39,248 bases of DNA from NCBI GenBank assembly GCA_002085375.1, contig NATP01000032.1:1-39248 (forward strand), in the 5' to 3' direction. This document shows positions 17,048 through 25,039 of this stretch, piece after piece (positions within the stretch are counted from its first letter, which is position 1; the number at the start of each line of letters is the position of its first letter). This DNA is from a candidate division Zixibacteria bacterium 4484_95 (GTDB lineage Bacteria > Zixibacteria > MSB-5A5 > UBA10806 > 4484-95). The notes beneath the pieces are model-generated. The model saw nothing but the letters and a program-made list of their open reading frames with translations. It ran no database searches and was not told the origin of the DNA. A program made the position numbers and the translations under genes.

Positions 17048-17065
17048 TCGGGAAGGGATTCCCGA
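17048..17065. repeat. Perfect 7-bp hairpin with tetraloop
   Basis: TCGGGAA-ggga-TTCCCGA, about 65 bases beyond the stop of the WG-repeat gene. No T-run follows on either strand, so a classical terminator is doubtful. It may be an mRNA 3'-end stabiliser or part of a dispersed intergenic element. Confidence 0.4.
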
Positions 17066-17130
17066 CGCCGCTGGAGATGTCGACAGCCAGGTCACGGCTT
17101 GAGCCTGAGGTAACATGAAAGCGGGAAAAT

Positions 17131-18114
17131 TTACTCTGAGGGATTCCAGATATAATCACCCTTTTTATTGATATAAGCTATTTTTCTGTCAATTCTTACT
17201 GCCGCCACACCATCGGTGTATCCCCAGGTGCCTTTATATTGTGGTTTGATGACGATGTTGCCTGTCCTGTCTATATAACCCCATTTTCTGTTAAGCCGTA
17301 TTTGGGCTAATCCCTCGGAGAATTCTGATCCCATTTCGAATCGTGGCTCTATTACAATTTTCCCTGTTTTATCGATAACGCCCCATTTGCCACCGGTTTT
17401 TATAAAGGCAAGCTCCTCGGAGAAGCTGTTCACCTGGTCGAATTGAGGTTCAATTACAACAGTTCCTGTAGTATCGATATAACCCCACTTATCAGCGATC
17501 TTTACTGCAGCCAAACCCTCGGAGAATTTAAAAGCCCAATTGAAAGTTAGCTCAATAGCGATATTACCTTCCTTATCGATATATCCCCACTTGTTGAGTT
17601 GTCTTACGGAAGCCAGGCCACCAGAGAATTCCCAGGCACCATCGTAATTAAAATCGATAACCATATTGCCGGATGTGTCGATATAACCCCACTTTTTAGA
17701 TATCTGAACTGCCGCTAACCCCTCGGAGAATTTGCTAGCCCAATCGTATTGGGGTTCGATAGCTATTTCACCTGTTTTGTTGATATATCCCCAGACTTCA
17801 TCATACAACACAGGTGCCATCCCTTCAGAGAAATTTTTTATAACATCAAACTGCTGGCCGAATAGCATCTTACCGGTTTTATCGATATAACCGCTGATGG
17901 GACCTTTACTGACAACAGCATATCCTTCACAGAATAAACGTGCTTTATCGAACTGTGGTGCGATAACCATCTTGCCAGTTTTATCGATATAACCCCATTT
18001 GTTATTCTCAATTGCCGGATATAGTGTGATTGATTTTTCCTTATTATCTTTATTGGTGCACGAGACGATGATTATGGCCAGACACATTATTGAAACAATG
18101 TTTCTTTTTATCAC
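17131..18114 (-). CDS. WG-repeat lipoprotein
   Basis: A 327-residue lipoprotein. The signal segment ends in the lipobox IIIVSC, so acylation is at that Cys. The rest is eight complete WG (KWGYIDKTG-type) repeats and a degenerate ninth, each ~33-34 residues with the pattern W-G-Y-I-D-x-x-G ... V-I-x-P-x-F/Y-D ... F-S-E-G-L-A. GTG 18114 is chosen as the start because AAGGAG precedes it closely and the signal peptide then begins correctly. A longer frame to ATG 18234 would bury the signal. Envelope location is expected; WG repeats probably form a beta-rich binding surface. Ligand unknown. Confidence 0.85.
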   Translation of the reverse strand: MIKRNIVSIMCLAIIIVSCTNKDNKEKSITLYPAIENNKWGYIDKTGKMVIAPQFDKARLFCEGYAVVSKGPISGYIDKTGKMLFGQQFDVIKNFSEGMAPVLYDEVWGYINKTGEIAIEPQYDWASKFSEGLAAVQISKKWGYIDTSGNMVIDFNYDGAWEFSGGLASVRQLNKWGYIDKEGNIAIELTFNWAFKFSEGLAAVKIADKWGYIDTTGTVVIEPQFDQVNSFSEELAFIKTGGKWGVIDKTGKIVIEPRFEMGSEFSEGLAQIRLNRKWGYIDRTGNIVIKPQYKGTWGYTDGVAAVRIDRKIAYINKKGDYIWNPSE

Positions 18115-18327
18115 CGTTAAAGCTCCTTTCGAAAAGCCACTATTTTGATGGTTAGTTATTTCACTTACAAATATTTTTCTACATACTGAAACATATATTA
18201 ATTCTTTTTTCATGTCAAAGATTCTTTTAGCCATAAGACGTTAAAAAATTTTTTAACTGTAATAATTTTTGGTTAACCGTTTTATAATTAAACCGATTTA
18301 AATATTGAAACGATAATGGGTTGACCT

Positions 18328-18666
18328 ATGTTTTTTGATAAACGTGCAATTAAGGCGAGTTTACCACGAGGTGAAGCCTTAAGACATTTTATTGGTAGAG
18401 CCTCGAGTGGTAATAAACCTCTGGCAATTGCTGCGACCAAGAGAAGGCTAGTAATCTGTAAGAAAGGTTTTTTCAAACGCAATCTGGAGGAACATCCCTG
18501 GGGTACGTTGAGCAATGTTTCCGTAGATGAAGGGCTATTTAAAAAATCATCTTTGGTGTTTAAGGTAAAAAACGGCGATGATTTCCAAATCGATAATATT
18601 AGAAAGCGGAAGGCTCGCAATCTTTGCGGTTATGCGCGACAGATGATAGGTGAAAGTAAAAAATGA
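18328..18666 (+). CDS. Small bacterial PH-domain-like protein
   Basis: A 112-residue soluble, basic protein. The stretch RLVICKKGFFKRNLEEHPWG, then LSNVSVDEGLFKKSSLVF and GDDFQIDNIRKRKARNLC, has the strand order of YokE/YdjF-like bacterial PH domains, with a closing helix (ARQMIGE). PH-like domains of this size act in protein-protein contacts or membrane association; the role here is unknown. It stands alone between a divergent lipoprotein gene and the convergent ribbon-helix-helix gene. No clear ribosome site precedes the ATG. Confidence 0.6.
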   Translation: MFFDKRAIKASLPRGEALRHFIGRASSGNKPLAIAATKRRLVICKKGFFKRNLEEHPWGTLSNVSVDEGLFKKSSLVFKVKNGDDFQIDNIRKRKARNLCGYARQMIGESKK

Positions 18667-18729
18667 AGTTAATGAGATGCCGCTTTATTACACTTCGTAA
18701 CATAAAACATCCAGACCACTAAATTTTGA

Positions 18730-18960
18730 CTATTTCTTTTTTTTAGATTTCAACCTCGATTCCTTTTTTAGAAGCTGTATATACTCGGTTACCATTTCCG
18801 ATTGCGCCTCTAAGAGCTTTTCTAATAACCTTAAACCCAGCTCCAAAGATGTGCGGACTATATCGGCGGTTGAACGATGATGTGTCATAGCCAGCTTTTT
18901 TATTTTCTCACGAACTCTGTGGTCAGTTCGTATTTGCAAATGATGAATATCTCCAGCCAT
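18730..18960 (-). CDS. Ribbon-helix-helix (CopG/Arc-like) DNA-binding protein
   Basis: A 76-residue protein. HHLQIRTDHRVREKIKKLA (DNA-binding strand and first helix) followed by RSTADIVRTSLELGLRLLEKL (second helix) fits the ribbon-helix-helix fold. A Lys-rich tail ends the protein. It begins 3 bases after the stop of the sigma-4/zinc-finger gene, so the two form an operon. It may regulate that operon or bind DNA alongside its product. There is no toxin-like partner in place. Confidence 0.65.
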   Translation of the reverse strand: MAGDIHHLQIRTDHRVREKIKKLAMTHHRSTADIVRTSLELGLRLLEKLLEAQSEMVTEYIQLLKKESRLKSKKKK

Positions 18961-18963
18961 CGT

Positions 18964-19470
18964 TTACCCTTTCTTGTGATATTTTATATGGTTTATCATT
19001 GTTGAGGGTGGGTTGAATGTTTCGCCCACTTTCTTTTTAAGCCTCTTACTTATCGTTCCCCAGCTTTCAGCCTCCTTTTTACTTTTTATTATTTTTTCGA
19101 TTGTTTTTCTTTGTGGATGTTTGCAGATCGGGCATCGGTTGACCTCCTTGAAACGTTCGGGCCAGCGATTACGGACGACATCGGTTAAGGAGTATTTTAA
19201 CATCAGCATAGCCTCCCGGAGCAATTTCTGCACCTGATGACAATTCTGTTCCATTTCTTGCTCGATCTGGTGAAGGCTGAGATTTTCAAAGAAATACATC
19301 TCGATAACCCGCCGGTGCTTATCATCAAGAGAGTTTACCGCCTGTCTTACCGTATCCAAAAAAGCCAGATAGTCAGTATCATTTTTGGATTTCTCGTTTT
19401 GCCAGATAGAATCGGACGGATAACCGGCGAGTTTGGCAAGAGTCTGATGGTCAACGAATATTATTGACAT
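18964..19470 (-). CDS. Sigma-70 region 4-like protein with C-terminal CxxC...HxxxH module
   Basis: A 168-residue protein with two parts. Residues ~40-100 resemble sigma region 4 (VNSLDDKHRRVIEMYFFENL, then SLHQIEQEMEQN as helix-turn-helix). Residues 113-155 carry C113-P-I-C116, a helical stretch with SWGTISKRL, and H151-IKY-H155, a candidate zinc site. The same CxxC...HxxxH arrangement occurs at the N-terminus of the phage small-terminase-like protein at 30552. There is no region 2, so it is not a full sigma factor. GAGGGG precedes the ATG. It is probably phage-derived or a DNA-binding regulator paired with the ribbon-helix-helix protein downstream. Confidence 0.6.
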   Translation of the reverse strand: MSIIFVDHQTLAKLAGYPSDSIWQNEKSKNDTDYLAFLDTVRQAVNSLDDKHRRVIEMYFFENLSLHQIEQEMEQNCHQVQKLLREAMLMLKYSLTDVVRNRWPERFKEVNRCPICKHPQRKTIEKIIKSKKEAESWGTISKRLKKKVGETFNPPSTMINHIKYHKKG

Positions 19471-19617
19471 AATAATCCCCTCGAGTATTACTGTTTTTTT
19501 AGAGATGATAGGCTTTAAAATTAAAGTATTAAATCACCGCATGGTCATATGGAAATCACATGGATGTTTTTTTAGGGTAATAGAGATAAAAAAGTGAGTG
19601 ATTAGAATAGAAAGTTC

Positions 19618-19646
19618 TTGACTTTAAAGAAAATGGAAGTTATTAT
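19618..19646 (+). promoter_or_regulatory. Promoter of the cold-shock gene
   Basis: TTGACT (19618-19623), 17 bases, TATTAT (19641-19646). The predicted 5' UTR is about 70 bases, of the kind that folds and controls cold-shock mRNAs, ending in an AAAAGGAG ribosome site. Confidence 0.7.
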
Positions 19647-19721
19647 ATTTAAGAGAGGGGAGATCGCCGCATTATTCTATGGAGTATCATATTTAAGCTT
19701 ATTCCTAAAAGGAGTACTTTT

Positions 19722-19931
19722 ATGCCTGTTGGTAAGGTGAAATGGTTTGACAGGAAAAAGGGGTTTGGTTTTATTATTCCTGATGAATCAGGTCAGGATG
19801 ATATTTTTGTACATTTTACCTCGATAAAAGGGGATGGTTTTAAATCACTTAACCAAGGAGAGGAAGTTCAGTACGACGTGGTTACCGGTCCCAAAGGCTT
19901 AAAGGCGGAAAATGTAATCAGATTGCAATAA
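19722..19931 (+). CDS. Cold-shock domain protein
   Basis: A 69-residue CspA-family protein that binds single-stranded RNA/DNA. RNP1-like KGFGFIIPD and RNP2-like DIFVHFTSI are both intact, with VGKVKWFDRKKG at the start and VQYDVVTGPKGLKAENV at the end. Length is normal. A strong ribosome site (AAAAGGAG) and a consensus-like promoter precede it, and it is monocistronic, with a convergent MFS gene 64 bases downstream. RNA chaperone activity is family knowledge. Confidence 0.95.
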   Translation: MPVGKVKWFDRKKGFGFIIPDESGQDDIFVHFTSIKGDGFKSLNQGEEVQYDVVTGPKGLKAENVIRLQ

Positions 19932-19995
19932 AGGTGAAATATAAAATAGGTATCAAGCGAGATTTTAAATTTTAAACAAATATTATATTTTTTGA

Positions 19996-21231
19996 TCATT
20001 TTTTTGATATTCCTATTTTCGTGTCTTTTTTGAAGAAGGAAAGAATCATTATACTGACTGAGACATAAAGGTAGATTGTAATAAGCATCACCAACTTGAA
20101 GCCGTAATATTCAATAAGTCGTCCACCGATTAAAGTGGAAATCATCCAGGAGGAATTCCAGGCCAGGCTTAAGAAACTGTTGGTGGTTGCATGTTGGTTT
20201 GGTTCAACTTTCTCCATGGCAAAATTGTTGTAAAGAGGCCAGGCCATATTCATAAGACTTCCCCTGAACCAGAAAGCTATAATTACCGGTGGAAGATAAT
20301 AGCCAAAGGCTAAAATTAGGAAAAACGGTATCGAGGCTAACTGAGAGAACGATACAGTCCTAACAAGGCCAATTTTTTTCCCAAAAATAGGGCCGGCGAG
20401 AAAACCTATCACCATAAAAAGCTGCCCCACCGAGTATATCTTACCTATAAAGGATGAATCGAGGGTGAAACGGTTAACAAAATAGATATTTAGAAACGGT
20501 ATAACCAATCCAGCACCCATACCCATGAAAAATTGTGGTAGGCACAACCTAAAGGTTACTTTCCAATTTTTTGACCTGATATAATTTCGCCAGTCTATTT
20601 TGCCTGCTTTGATAGGCCTGGGAGTTTTTATACGAATATAGAAAATAACCGCCGATAATGTCATAATTGCCCCAAATATCAAACTTACACGATAACCAAT
20701 GATAAGTGGCACACCTTTCTGGAATAAGAGTATCGGAATATAACCACCTATCAAGGCCCCTACTAATCCTGACATCATATCAAGCGCGTAATTGAAGCTG
20801 AAAAGATGCGTCCTTTCGGTTGTAGTGGAGTTGCGCATGAAAAAAGGTGAAGCTGCTATGAAATGAACAGTCCAGCCAGCACCTGTGATAACGGCAATAA
20901 GATAAAGAACTTTAATCTCGATAACGAAAGTTAAGAAGACGTAAGAGAGTGTATTTATGAGGTTGGCAATGACCATGACGTTTTTAAGCCGTATATAATC
21001 TATAGCGATGGCAGCCGGTATTGCCGCAAGTACAGTTCCCAAGCCCTCGAAAAAAAGTATCTCACCCATTGTTCCCTCGGCAAAACCAAGTTGTTTTAGG
21101 TAAAGATTATAAAGCATCCAGAGAATCTGGTTTGAGAAACCCATAAAAAAAGTACCAGCAAGATAGAGACGGGCATTAGGGGAGAATAGTTTTATATAAG
21201 AGATATATTCCTTTAGGTGGCGTATCGGCAT
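19996..21231 (-). CDS. MFS transporter
   Basis: A 411-residue major facilitator protein with twelve predicted helices. The first helix pair includes LAGTFFMGFSNQILWMLYNL, followed by the loop IDYIRLKNVMV. The central basic loop (about residues 195-220, KTPRPIKAGKIDW) separates the two halves, and the second half opens with LPQFFMGMGAGLVIPFLNIY. The substrate is not recognisable. It is transcribed leftwards, 134 bases after the ATP-grasp/phosphatase fusion gene, so it could be exported-product related, but no overlap supports an operon. Confidence 0.8.
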   Translation of the reverse strand: MPIRHLKEYISYIKLFSPNARLYLAGTFFMGFSNQILWMLYNLYLKQLGFAEGTMGEILFFEGLGTVLAAIPAAIAIDYIRLKNVMVIANLINTLSYVFLTFVIEIKVLYLIAVITGAGWTVHFIAASPFFMRNSTTTERTHLFSFNYALDMMSGLVGALIGGYIPILLFQKGVPLIIGYRVSLIFGAIMTLSAVIFYIRIKTPRPIKAGKIDWRNYIRSKNWKVTFRLCLPQFFMGMGAGLVIPFLNIYFVNRFTLDSSFIGKIYSVGQLFMVIGFLAGPIFGKKIGLVRTVSFSQLASIPFFLILAFGYYLPPVIIAFWFRGSLMNMAWPLYNNFAMEKVEPNQHATTNSFLSLAWNSSWMISTLIGGRLIEYYGFKLVMLITIYLYVSVSIMILSFFKKDTKIGISKK

Positions 21232-21365
21232 AATTAAATAATATCTGATTTTAATGTTTTATTGGCAAAGGATTTTTGAAAAGTTATTAAATTATAAAAG
21301 CCTGATGCCAATTAATCGAGTTCCAAAGGCGGGAAACCCACTGTATTTTAATTGAATCGAGATAT

Positions 21366-23078
21366 TTATTTTTCGTTCTTAAAGGAATCGATAGCTCTTT
21401 TTATTGTTTTAAAAATCTCTCTAACCGTATAAATATTGCTGTCGACCGGATCATCAATTATAACGGCTCCCCTGTATGATATAATCCCCAGGTAATATAT
21501 TTTTTTTCTGGCAAAAGGGAATTTAGCGATCAAAATATTGCGGTTTTGTTTATCAAAAGTAAGCACTATATCAGCTTTTTTTACCATATCCTCGGTAATA
21601 ACACTAGAGCGATGATGTTTGAGGTCAATCCCAAATTCATGAGCAACATCAATTGCTTTTTGATGGCATACACGGCCACTTCTGTTATGATAACCGCTTG
21701 AATTTATTTTTAGCGAACCGCTGAGAACAGTTTGAGCGTAATATTTAGCAAAAGGACTTCTATATATATTGCCAAAACAGACGAAGAGAATTGTCCTGGC
21801 TTTTCTCAGGGCCAGCCTGGCTTTATATGTCCTTAACCACCGAATCGGTGAATATGATAAAATGGCTAATCTTATTTTATCGAACATTAAAGATAAAAAG
21901 TGCTTTAATTCGATGAAACCAGGTTTGATATCATCGATAACCCAGGTGTCGTTTTTCTCGCGGAATGCGAGGATATTAAAAATCTCTCTGGCAACTTGGC
22001 GGTTTGGAAGGGTATTGCGGGATGGGTCGGATTTATCGGCACCGATATTTTTTATAATCCATTCGAAATCTCTGATAGTGTTACGACAATATAATCCGGT
22101 TTTGTATGTTTGTGGGAATTGCTGTTTTTTCTTTACCATGAGCTGATAAAGAAAATATGGAAAATCGGACCCAGCCGAGACTGCTAATGGAAGAGAGCCC
22201 CAGAAACGGCCGTTGATTTCTAAAAATACCCAGTCTTTTGTTTTGAAATTTACTTTAAATTCGGCCATTCCCACCCCTGTATAATCCAGTGCCTTTAATA
22301 ACTTATCAGTGGCGGTTAATAATTCAGGATGCAAAGGAACGCTTTTACGGTAAGAACTTCCTCCACCCATGAGTGGTTCATGCACTCGTTGATGTTGAAA
22401 AGCATGCAGTAAATTACCCTGACTTGCCAAAAATTCGATGCCCACACCGATACCAACAAAATTTTCCTGGACCAGGACATCTCCGCTATTAAGGAGAAGC
22501 TTAAGGCAAGAGCTAAACTCTTTTTTGTTATATGCCTTGTATACGTAATTTTTTATGCGTAGATTATCGAGGCTGAATGAGACTTTTGGCTTTAAGACAA
22601 TCGGGAAGTTGAACTCAGACAGGATATTCTCCGTTTGGTCTTCCCCAGAAACCCTTTTCCCCTTAGGTATTCGTATACCTAACGCACTGGCCAATTCATT
22701 CGTTTTGAATTTATCAAAGACAACGTCATACGCCTGCTCGTTTAATAGATATATTGCATCAAGTTTTCCAAAATCCGAGCGGTGAGTTTCAAGGGGGGTT
22801 GAAGCCTGTTCATTGACCGGAACGACAAGATCGAGATTTTCAGCCTGGACGATGGAGATAAGTTTTTCTTTCCAGGAATCATCGGTAGGTGAGTATGAAG
22901 GTATATCATGTACCCTGGCGACATACTTCGAGCTGAGAGCTACATCATCCGAACACCAGCCTACATGAACCTCAAGTCCATGACGTCCAAAAGAACGGAT
23001 TATGGTCAAGCAACTTCGGTAGTTTTTAAAGTCACTGCCGAGTACTAATACTTTGCCGGTTGGATCGTTGCCGGGCAA
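21366..23078 (-). CDS. ATP-grasp ligase fused to low-molecular-weight protein-tyrosine phosphatase
   Basis: A 570-residue fusion. Residues 1-~340 are an ATP-grasp enzyme: a pre-ATP-grasp domain (KVLVLGSDFKNYRSCLTIIR), then FPIVLKPKVSFSLDN (ATP-binding Lys), VLVQENFVGIGVGIEFL, and metal-binding FLEINGRFWGSLPLA. Residues ~425-570 are a complete LMW phosphatase with the P-loop C434-FGNIY-R440-S in ILFVCFGNIYRSPFAKYYA and the general-acid region IIDDPVDSN. The phosphatase part could act on a tyrosine kinase or regulate capsule synthesis, as LMW-PTPs do. The ligase probably joins carboxylate and amine groups. Neighbouring deacetylase and MFS genes suggest a surface-glycan or secondary-metabolite role (inferred). 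Confidence 0.85.
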   Translation of the reverse strand: MPGNDPTGKVLVLGSDFKNYRSCLTIIRSFGRHGLEVHVGWCSDDVALSSKYVARVHDIPSYSPTDDSWKEKLISIVQAENLDLVVPVNEQASTPLETHRSDFGKLDAIYLLNEQAYDVVFDKFKTNELASALGIRIPKGKRVSGEDQTENILSEFNFPIVLKPKVSFSLDNLRIKNYVYKAYNKKEFSSCLKLLLNSGDVLVQENFVGIGVGIEFLASQGNLLHAFQHQRVHEPLMGGGSSYRKSVPLHPELLTATDKLLKALDYTGVGMAEFKVNFKTKDWVFLEINGRFWGSLPLAVSAGSDFPYFLYQLMVKKKQQFPQTYKTGLYCRNTIRDFEWIIKNIGADKSDPSRNTLPNRQVAREIFNILAFREKNDTWVIDDIKPGFIELKHFLSLMFDKIRLAILSYSPIRWLRTYKARLALRKARTILFVCFGNIYRSPFAKYYAQTVLSGSLKINSSGYHNRSGRVCHQKAIDVAHEFGIDLKHHRSSVITEDMVKKADIVLTFDKQNRNILIAKFPFARKKIYYLGIISYRGAVIIDDPVDSNIYTVREIFKTIKRAIDSFKNEK

Positions 23079-23162
23079 TCAATTCCCCTTTCTATAAATA
23101 TGTAGATTGATTTTTTTAACCCGGAAAGTTCGGTTATATACATTATGTAAGATGAAAATGTG

Positions 23163-23927
23163 TTAGATGATTGTTTTACCAAAATTCTGATATAGTTCCT
23201 CCATGGACATGATCGAAAATTTGTTTTCGAGAACAAATTTTATCATATCCTCCAGGAAGTTTTTTGGTCCTGGTTCTCTGCATGCGTTTTCGAGCAATTG
23301 CTCTTTTGACATCTTGATCCAGACCCCCGGTGGAAACTTAGTTTTCAAAATGCCCCATTTTTCCGCAGTTGTGACATTCATTGCCGTTATCATGGGGTGA
23401 TGGCTTATTATCTTAAGACCAGGTTGATTGAATATTTTTTCAAACTCTCTAAAGTCCCAGCTCCGTCTCCATTTAAAATGTATGCCGTCTTCATAAAAAC
23501 AAGGGAATCGTATCAAACCGGACTCGTGTTTTAATGGAGAGATTCCCTGCTGGAGGTTGGTGATTAGATTTGAATCATAAAGCAGTCCTCTTTTGACCAG
23601 AGCATCGGTTACAGGAGCCACATCGAAGCATCGATGCGAGCGGAAACACCTTGCCCTGGGTGCAAATTTAATGACGGTATCGAGAACTTCATCAATGGTA
23701 TTGCCGTGACTGCTTCCGGGCAGGAAATTAGGATGTATCCCTAACTGGATTTTGCCCTCTTTATGCCATCTTTCTAAAAGCGGGCTTTTATGCGTTACAA
23801 AGTATGTTGTCTGAATACCATATCTGTCGTAAATATCCTGCTGAATCTGGAGTGCATCCTCGCTTGCCCAGTCAACATCGGAGGTAAAACAGAATATGGG
23901 TTCATCAAGGTAAGCGGGTTTGCTCAT
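23163..23927 (-). CDS. Polysaccharide deacetylase-like protein
   Basis: A 254-residue protein of the NodB/polysaccharide deacetylase superfamily. EPIFCFTSDVDWASEDAL supplies the catalytic Asp region, IQLGIHPNFLPG the metal-binding His, and RCFRSHRCFD the conserved Arg segment; ISHHPM lies near the end. A longer frame exists to 24014, but its extra 29 codons contain a promoter. ATG 23927 matches the domain start and lies six bases from the predicted transcription start. It is upstream of the ATP-grasp/phosphatase fusion in the same direction (85-base gap). N-deacetylation of a surface sugar is likely; the substrate is unknown. Confidence 0.8.
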   Translation of the reverse strand: MSKPAYLDEPIFCFTSDVDWASEDALQIQQDIYDRYGIQTTYFVTHKSPLLERWHKEGKIQLGIHPNFLPGSSHGNTIDEVLDTVIKFAPRARCFRSHRCFDVAPVTDALVKRGLLYDSNLITNLQQGISPLKHESGLIRFPCFYEDGIHFKWRRSWDFREFEKIFNQPGLKIISHHPMITAMNVTTAEKWGILKTKFPPGVWIKMSKEQLLENACREPGPKNFLEDMIKFVLENKFSIMSMEELYQNFGKTII

Positions 23928-23939
23928 AATAACTTGAAA

Positions 23940-23968
23940 TAAATAATTTTTTAGTAAGTTAAAGTCAA
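23940..23968 (-). promoter_or_regulatory. Promoter of the deacetylase gene
   Basis: On the minus strand TTGACT (23968-23963), 17 bases, TATTTA (23945-23940). The predicted start near 23933 leaves a leader of about 6 bases before ATG 23927, again too short for a ribosome site. Confidence 0.6.
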
Positions 23969-24013
23969 GAATTTTTGGTGAAGACATTTGAGTTGTGAAT
24001 GAAATGAAAACCA

Positions 24014-24039
24014 AAAAGCGGGCCGTTCAACCCGCTTTT
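24014..24039 (-). terminator. Rho-independent terminator
   Basis: A 9-bp perfect stem, AAAAGCGGG-N8-CCCGCTTTT, with A/T tracts on both sides. It lies 32 bases past the stop of the minus-strand secreted-protein gene and separates it from the deacetylase promoter. The symmetric tracts mean it could work in both directions. Confidence 0.85.
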
Positions 24040-24070
24040 AAATTTTGGACATTTAAACGATCTCAGTTTA

Positions 24071-24346
24071 CTACCTGACCAACTTTCCCAGTTCTATATA
24101 GGCTTCATGCATTCTGTCAAAGGCTTCAGTCAGCTTTTTGTCGTCTTTGGCCTGGCAGGCTTTACCCAGCTCGTCGACGGTTTTAAGAAGCAAGGTTCGT
24201 TTTTCCTTGAAGGCTTTAGTGTCTTTAATAGATTTATCATCGCAGGGCATCGATTCTAACGCTTTAGAGTTTTCAACCAGTGCGGGATAGCACTCACGAG
24301 CGGTTTCATAATCATTTTCAGAAAGCGCTATGTGCATTGGATGCAT
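24071..24346 (-). CDS. C-terminal half of a frameshifted secreted protein
   Basis: Ninety-one residues, mostly helical and charged (FDRMHEAYIELGKLVR at the end). The frame is open upstream to about 24400, where it reads CPSIKQCKELIEFHEA before the first Met, so the Met is not a natural start and no ribosome site is present. It continues the protein begun at 24681: inserting one base at the GGG run 24395-24397 joins the two frames. The joined product would be about 200 residues. The His/Met-containing EFHEAMHPMHIAL stretch resembles metal-binding helical bundles. Function unknown. Confidence 0.55.
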   Translation of the reverse strand: MHPMHIALSENDYETARECYPALVENSKALESMPCDDKSIKDTKAFKEKRTLLLKTVDELGKACQAKDDKKLTEAFDRMHEAYIELGKLVR

Positions 24347-24363
24347 GGCCTCGTGGAACTCGA

Positions 24364-24681
24364 TTAGCTCTTTACATTGCTTGATGCTCGGACAGGGACG
24401 TTAGTGTCTTGATACTGTTTGAGGTTTTGTTTTGATTCACAGGGTTCTTTTTTGGTTACCTTGGAACAGGAAGAGCCAGCACTAGCGGAGGTTGTAGGAA
24501 CTGTTTTTACACCGTGAACTTTATAACCGGAGATTGCAATGGCTTTAAGAAGGTTTTTCCCATTGGTTTTGTCGGTATCGTAAGTAACAATTGCATCACA
24601 GGATTCAATTAAGATTTTCTCCTCTGCGGAAAAGGCAGAAGATATCAGTAACAGAATAAATAGGACAATAATTCTCTTCAA
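24364..24681 (-). CDS. N-terminal half of a frameshifted secreted protein, HMA-like
   Basis: About 105 residues. A signal peptide (KRIIVLFILLLISSAFSAEE) is followed by a ~50-residue segment (VTYDTDKTNGKNLLKAIAIS, then GYKVHGV) with the strand-helix-strand pattern of heavy-metal-associated domains. A Cys-bearing linker (SSCSKVTKKEPCES) comes next. The CxxC metal site of true HMA domains is not present; only IESC remains. TTG 24681 is chosen as the start because GGAGG lies four bases ahead; TTG 24696 precedes that ribosome site. The frame ends after a probable one-base deletion. It lies just downstream of the XRE regulator gene, likely in one transcript. Confidence 0.55.
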   Translation of the reverse strand: MKRIIVLFILLLISSAFSAEEKILIESCDAIVTYDTDKTNGKNLLKAIAISGYKVHGVKTVPTTSASAGSSCSKVTKKEPCESKQNLKQYQDTNVPVRASSNVKS

Positions 24682-24696
24682 ATTACCTCCAATCAA

Positions 24697-24903
24697 CTAT
24701 CTTGTCTTGGAAATAGTGAACAGTTCGTTTACGGTTTTTCTGAATAGCTTTGATAGTTTAAGCGCCAGAAAAGTGGAGGGTATACAGATATTTTTTTCTA
24801 TTGATATAATGGTCTGGCGACTAACTCCAATTTTATCTGCCAGTTCAGCTTGCGAGAGCCCCTTTTTAAGTCGCATCTCCCTGATTTTGTTTTTTATTCT
24901 CAT
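24697..24903 (-). CDS. XRE-family helix-turn-helix regulator
   Basis: A 68-residue single-domain repressor. IREMRLKKGLSQAELADKIG, VSRQTIISIEKNICIPSTFL and ALKLSKLFRKTVNELF form the five-helix Cro/C1-type domain of the YozG-like class (usually ~65-70 residues). It is divergent from the helicase operon, with 58 bases between its start and that operon's -35 box, so it may control both directions. A TTGACA (24938-24933) precedes it at the same distance as in pncB, but the -10 position is poor. No sensor domain is present. Confidence 0.85.
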   Translation of the reverse strand: MRIKNKIREMRLKKGLSQAELADKIGVSRQTIISIEKNICIPSTFLALKLSKLFRKTVNELFTISKTR

Positions 24904-24961
24904 GTTTTAAAAGAAGATAAATAAAATTAAACTGTCAAGTGAATTTTGCCGAAAAAAAAGA

Positions 24962-24990
24962 TTGACAGGGGTTCATATGTTCACTATATT
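24962..24990 (+). promoter_or_regulatory. Strong promoter of the helicase operon
   Basis: TTGACA (24962-24967), 17 bases, TATATT (24985-24990), a near-consensus sigma-70 promoter. The spacer contains TTCATATGTTCA, a short direct repeat TTCA-tatg-TTCA that could serve the divergent XRE protein. Confidence 0.75.
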
Positions 24991-25039
24991 AATGTGCAGG
25001 TGTGTAGTTTTGCGGCGTTGGTATTTTTAAGGAGATTAG

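Noticed and set aside
18730-19470. Toxin-antitoxin pair (ribbon-helix-helix with upstream gene)
   Set aside because: The partner looks like a sigma-4/zinc-finger protein, not a known toxin fold.
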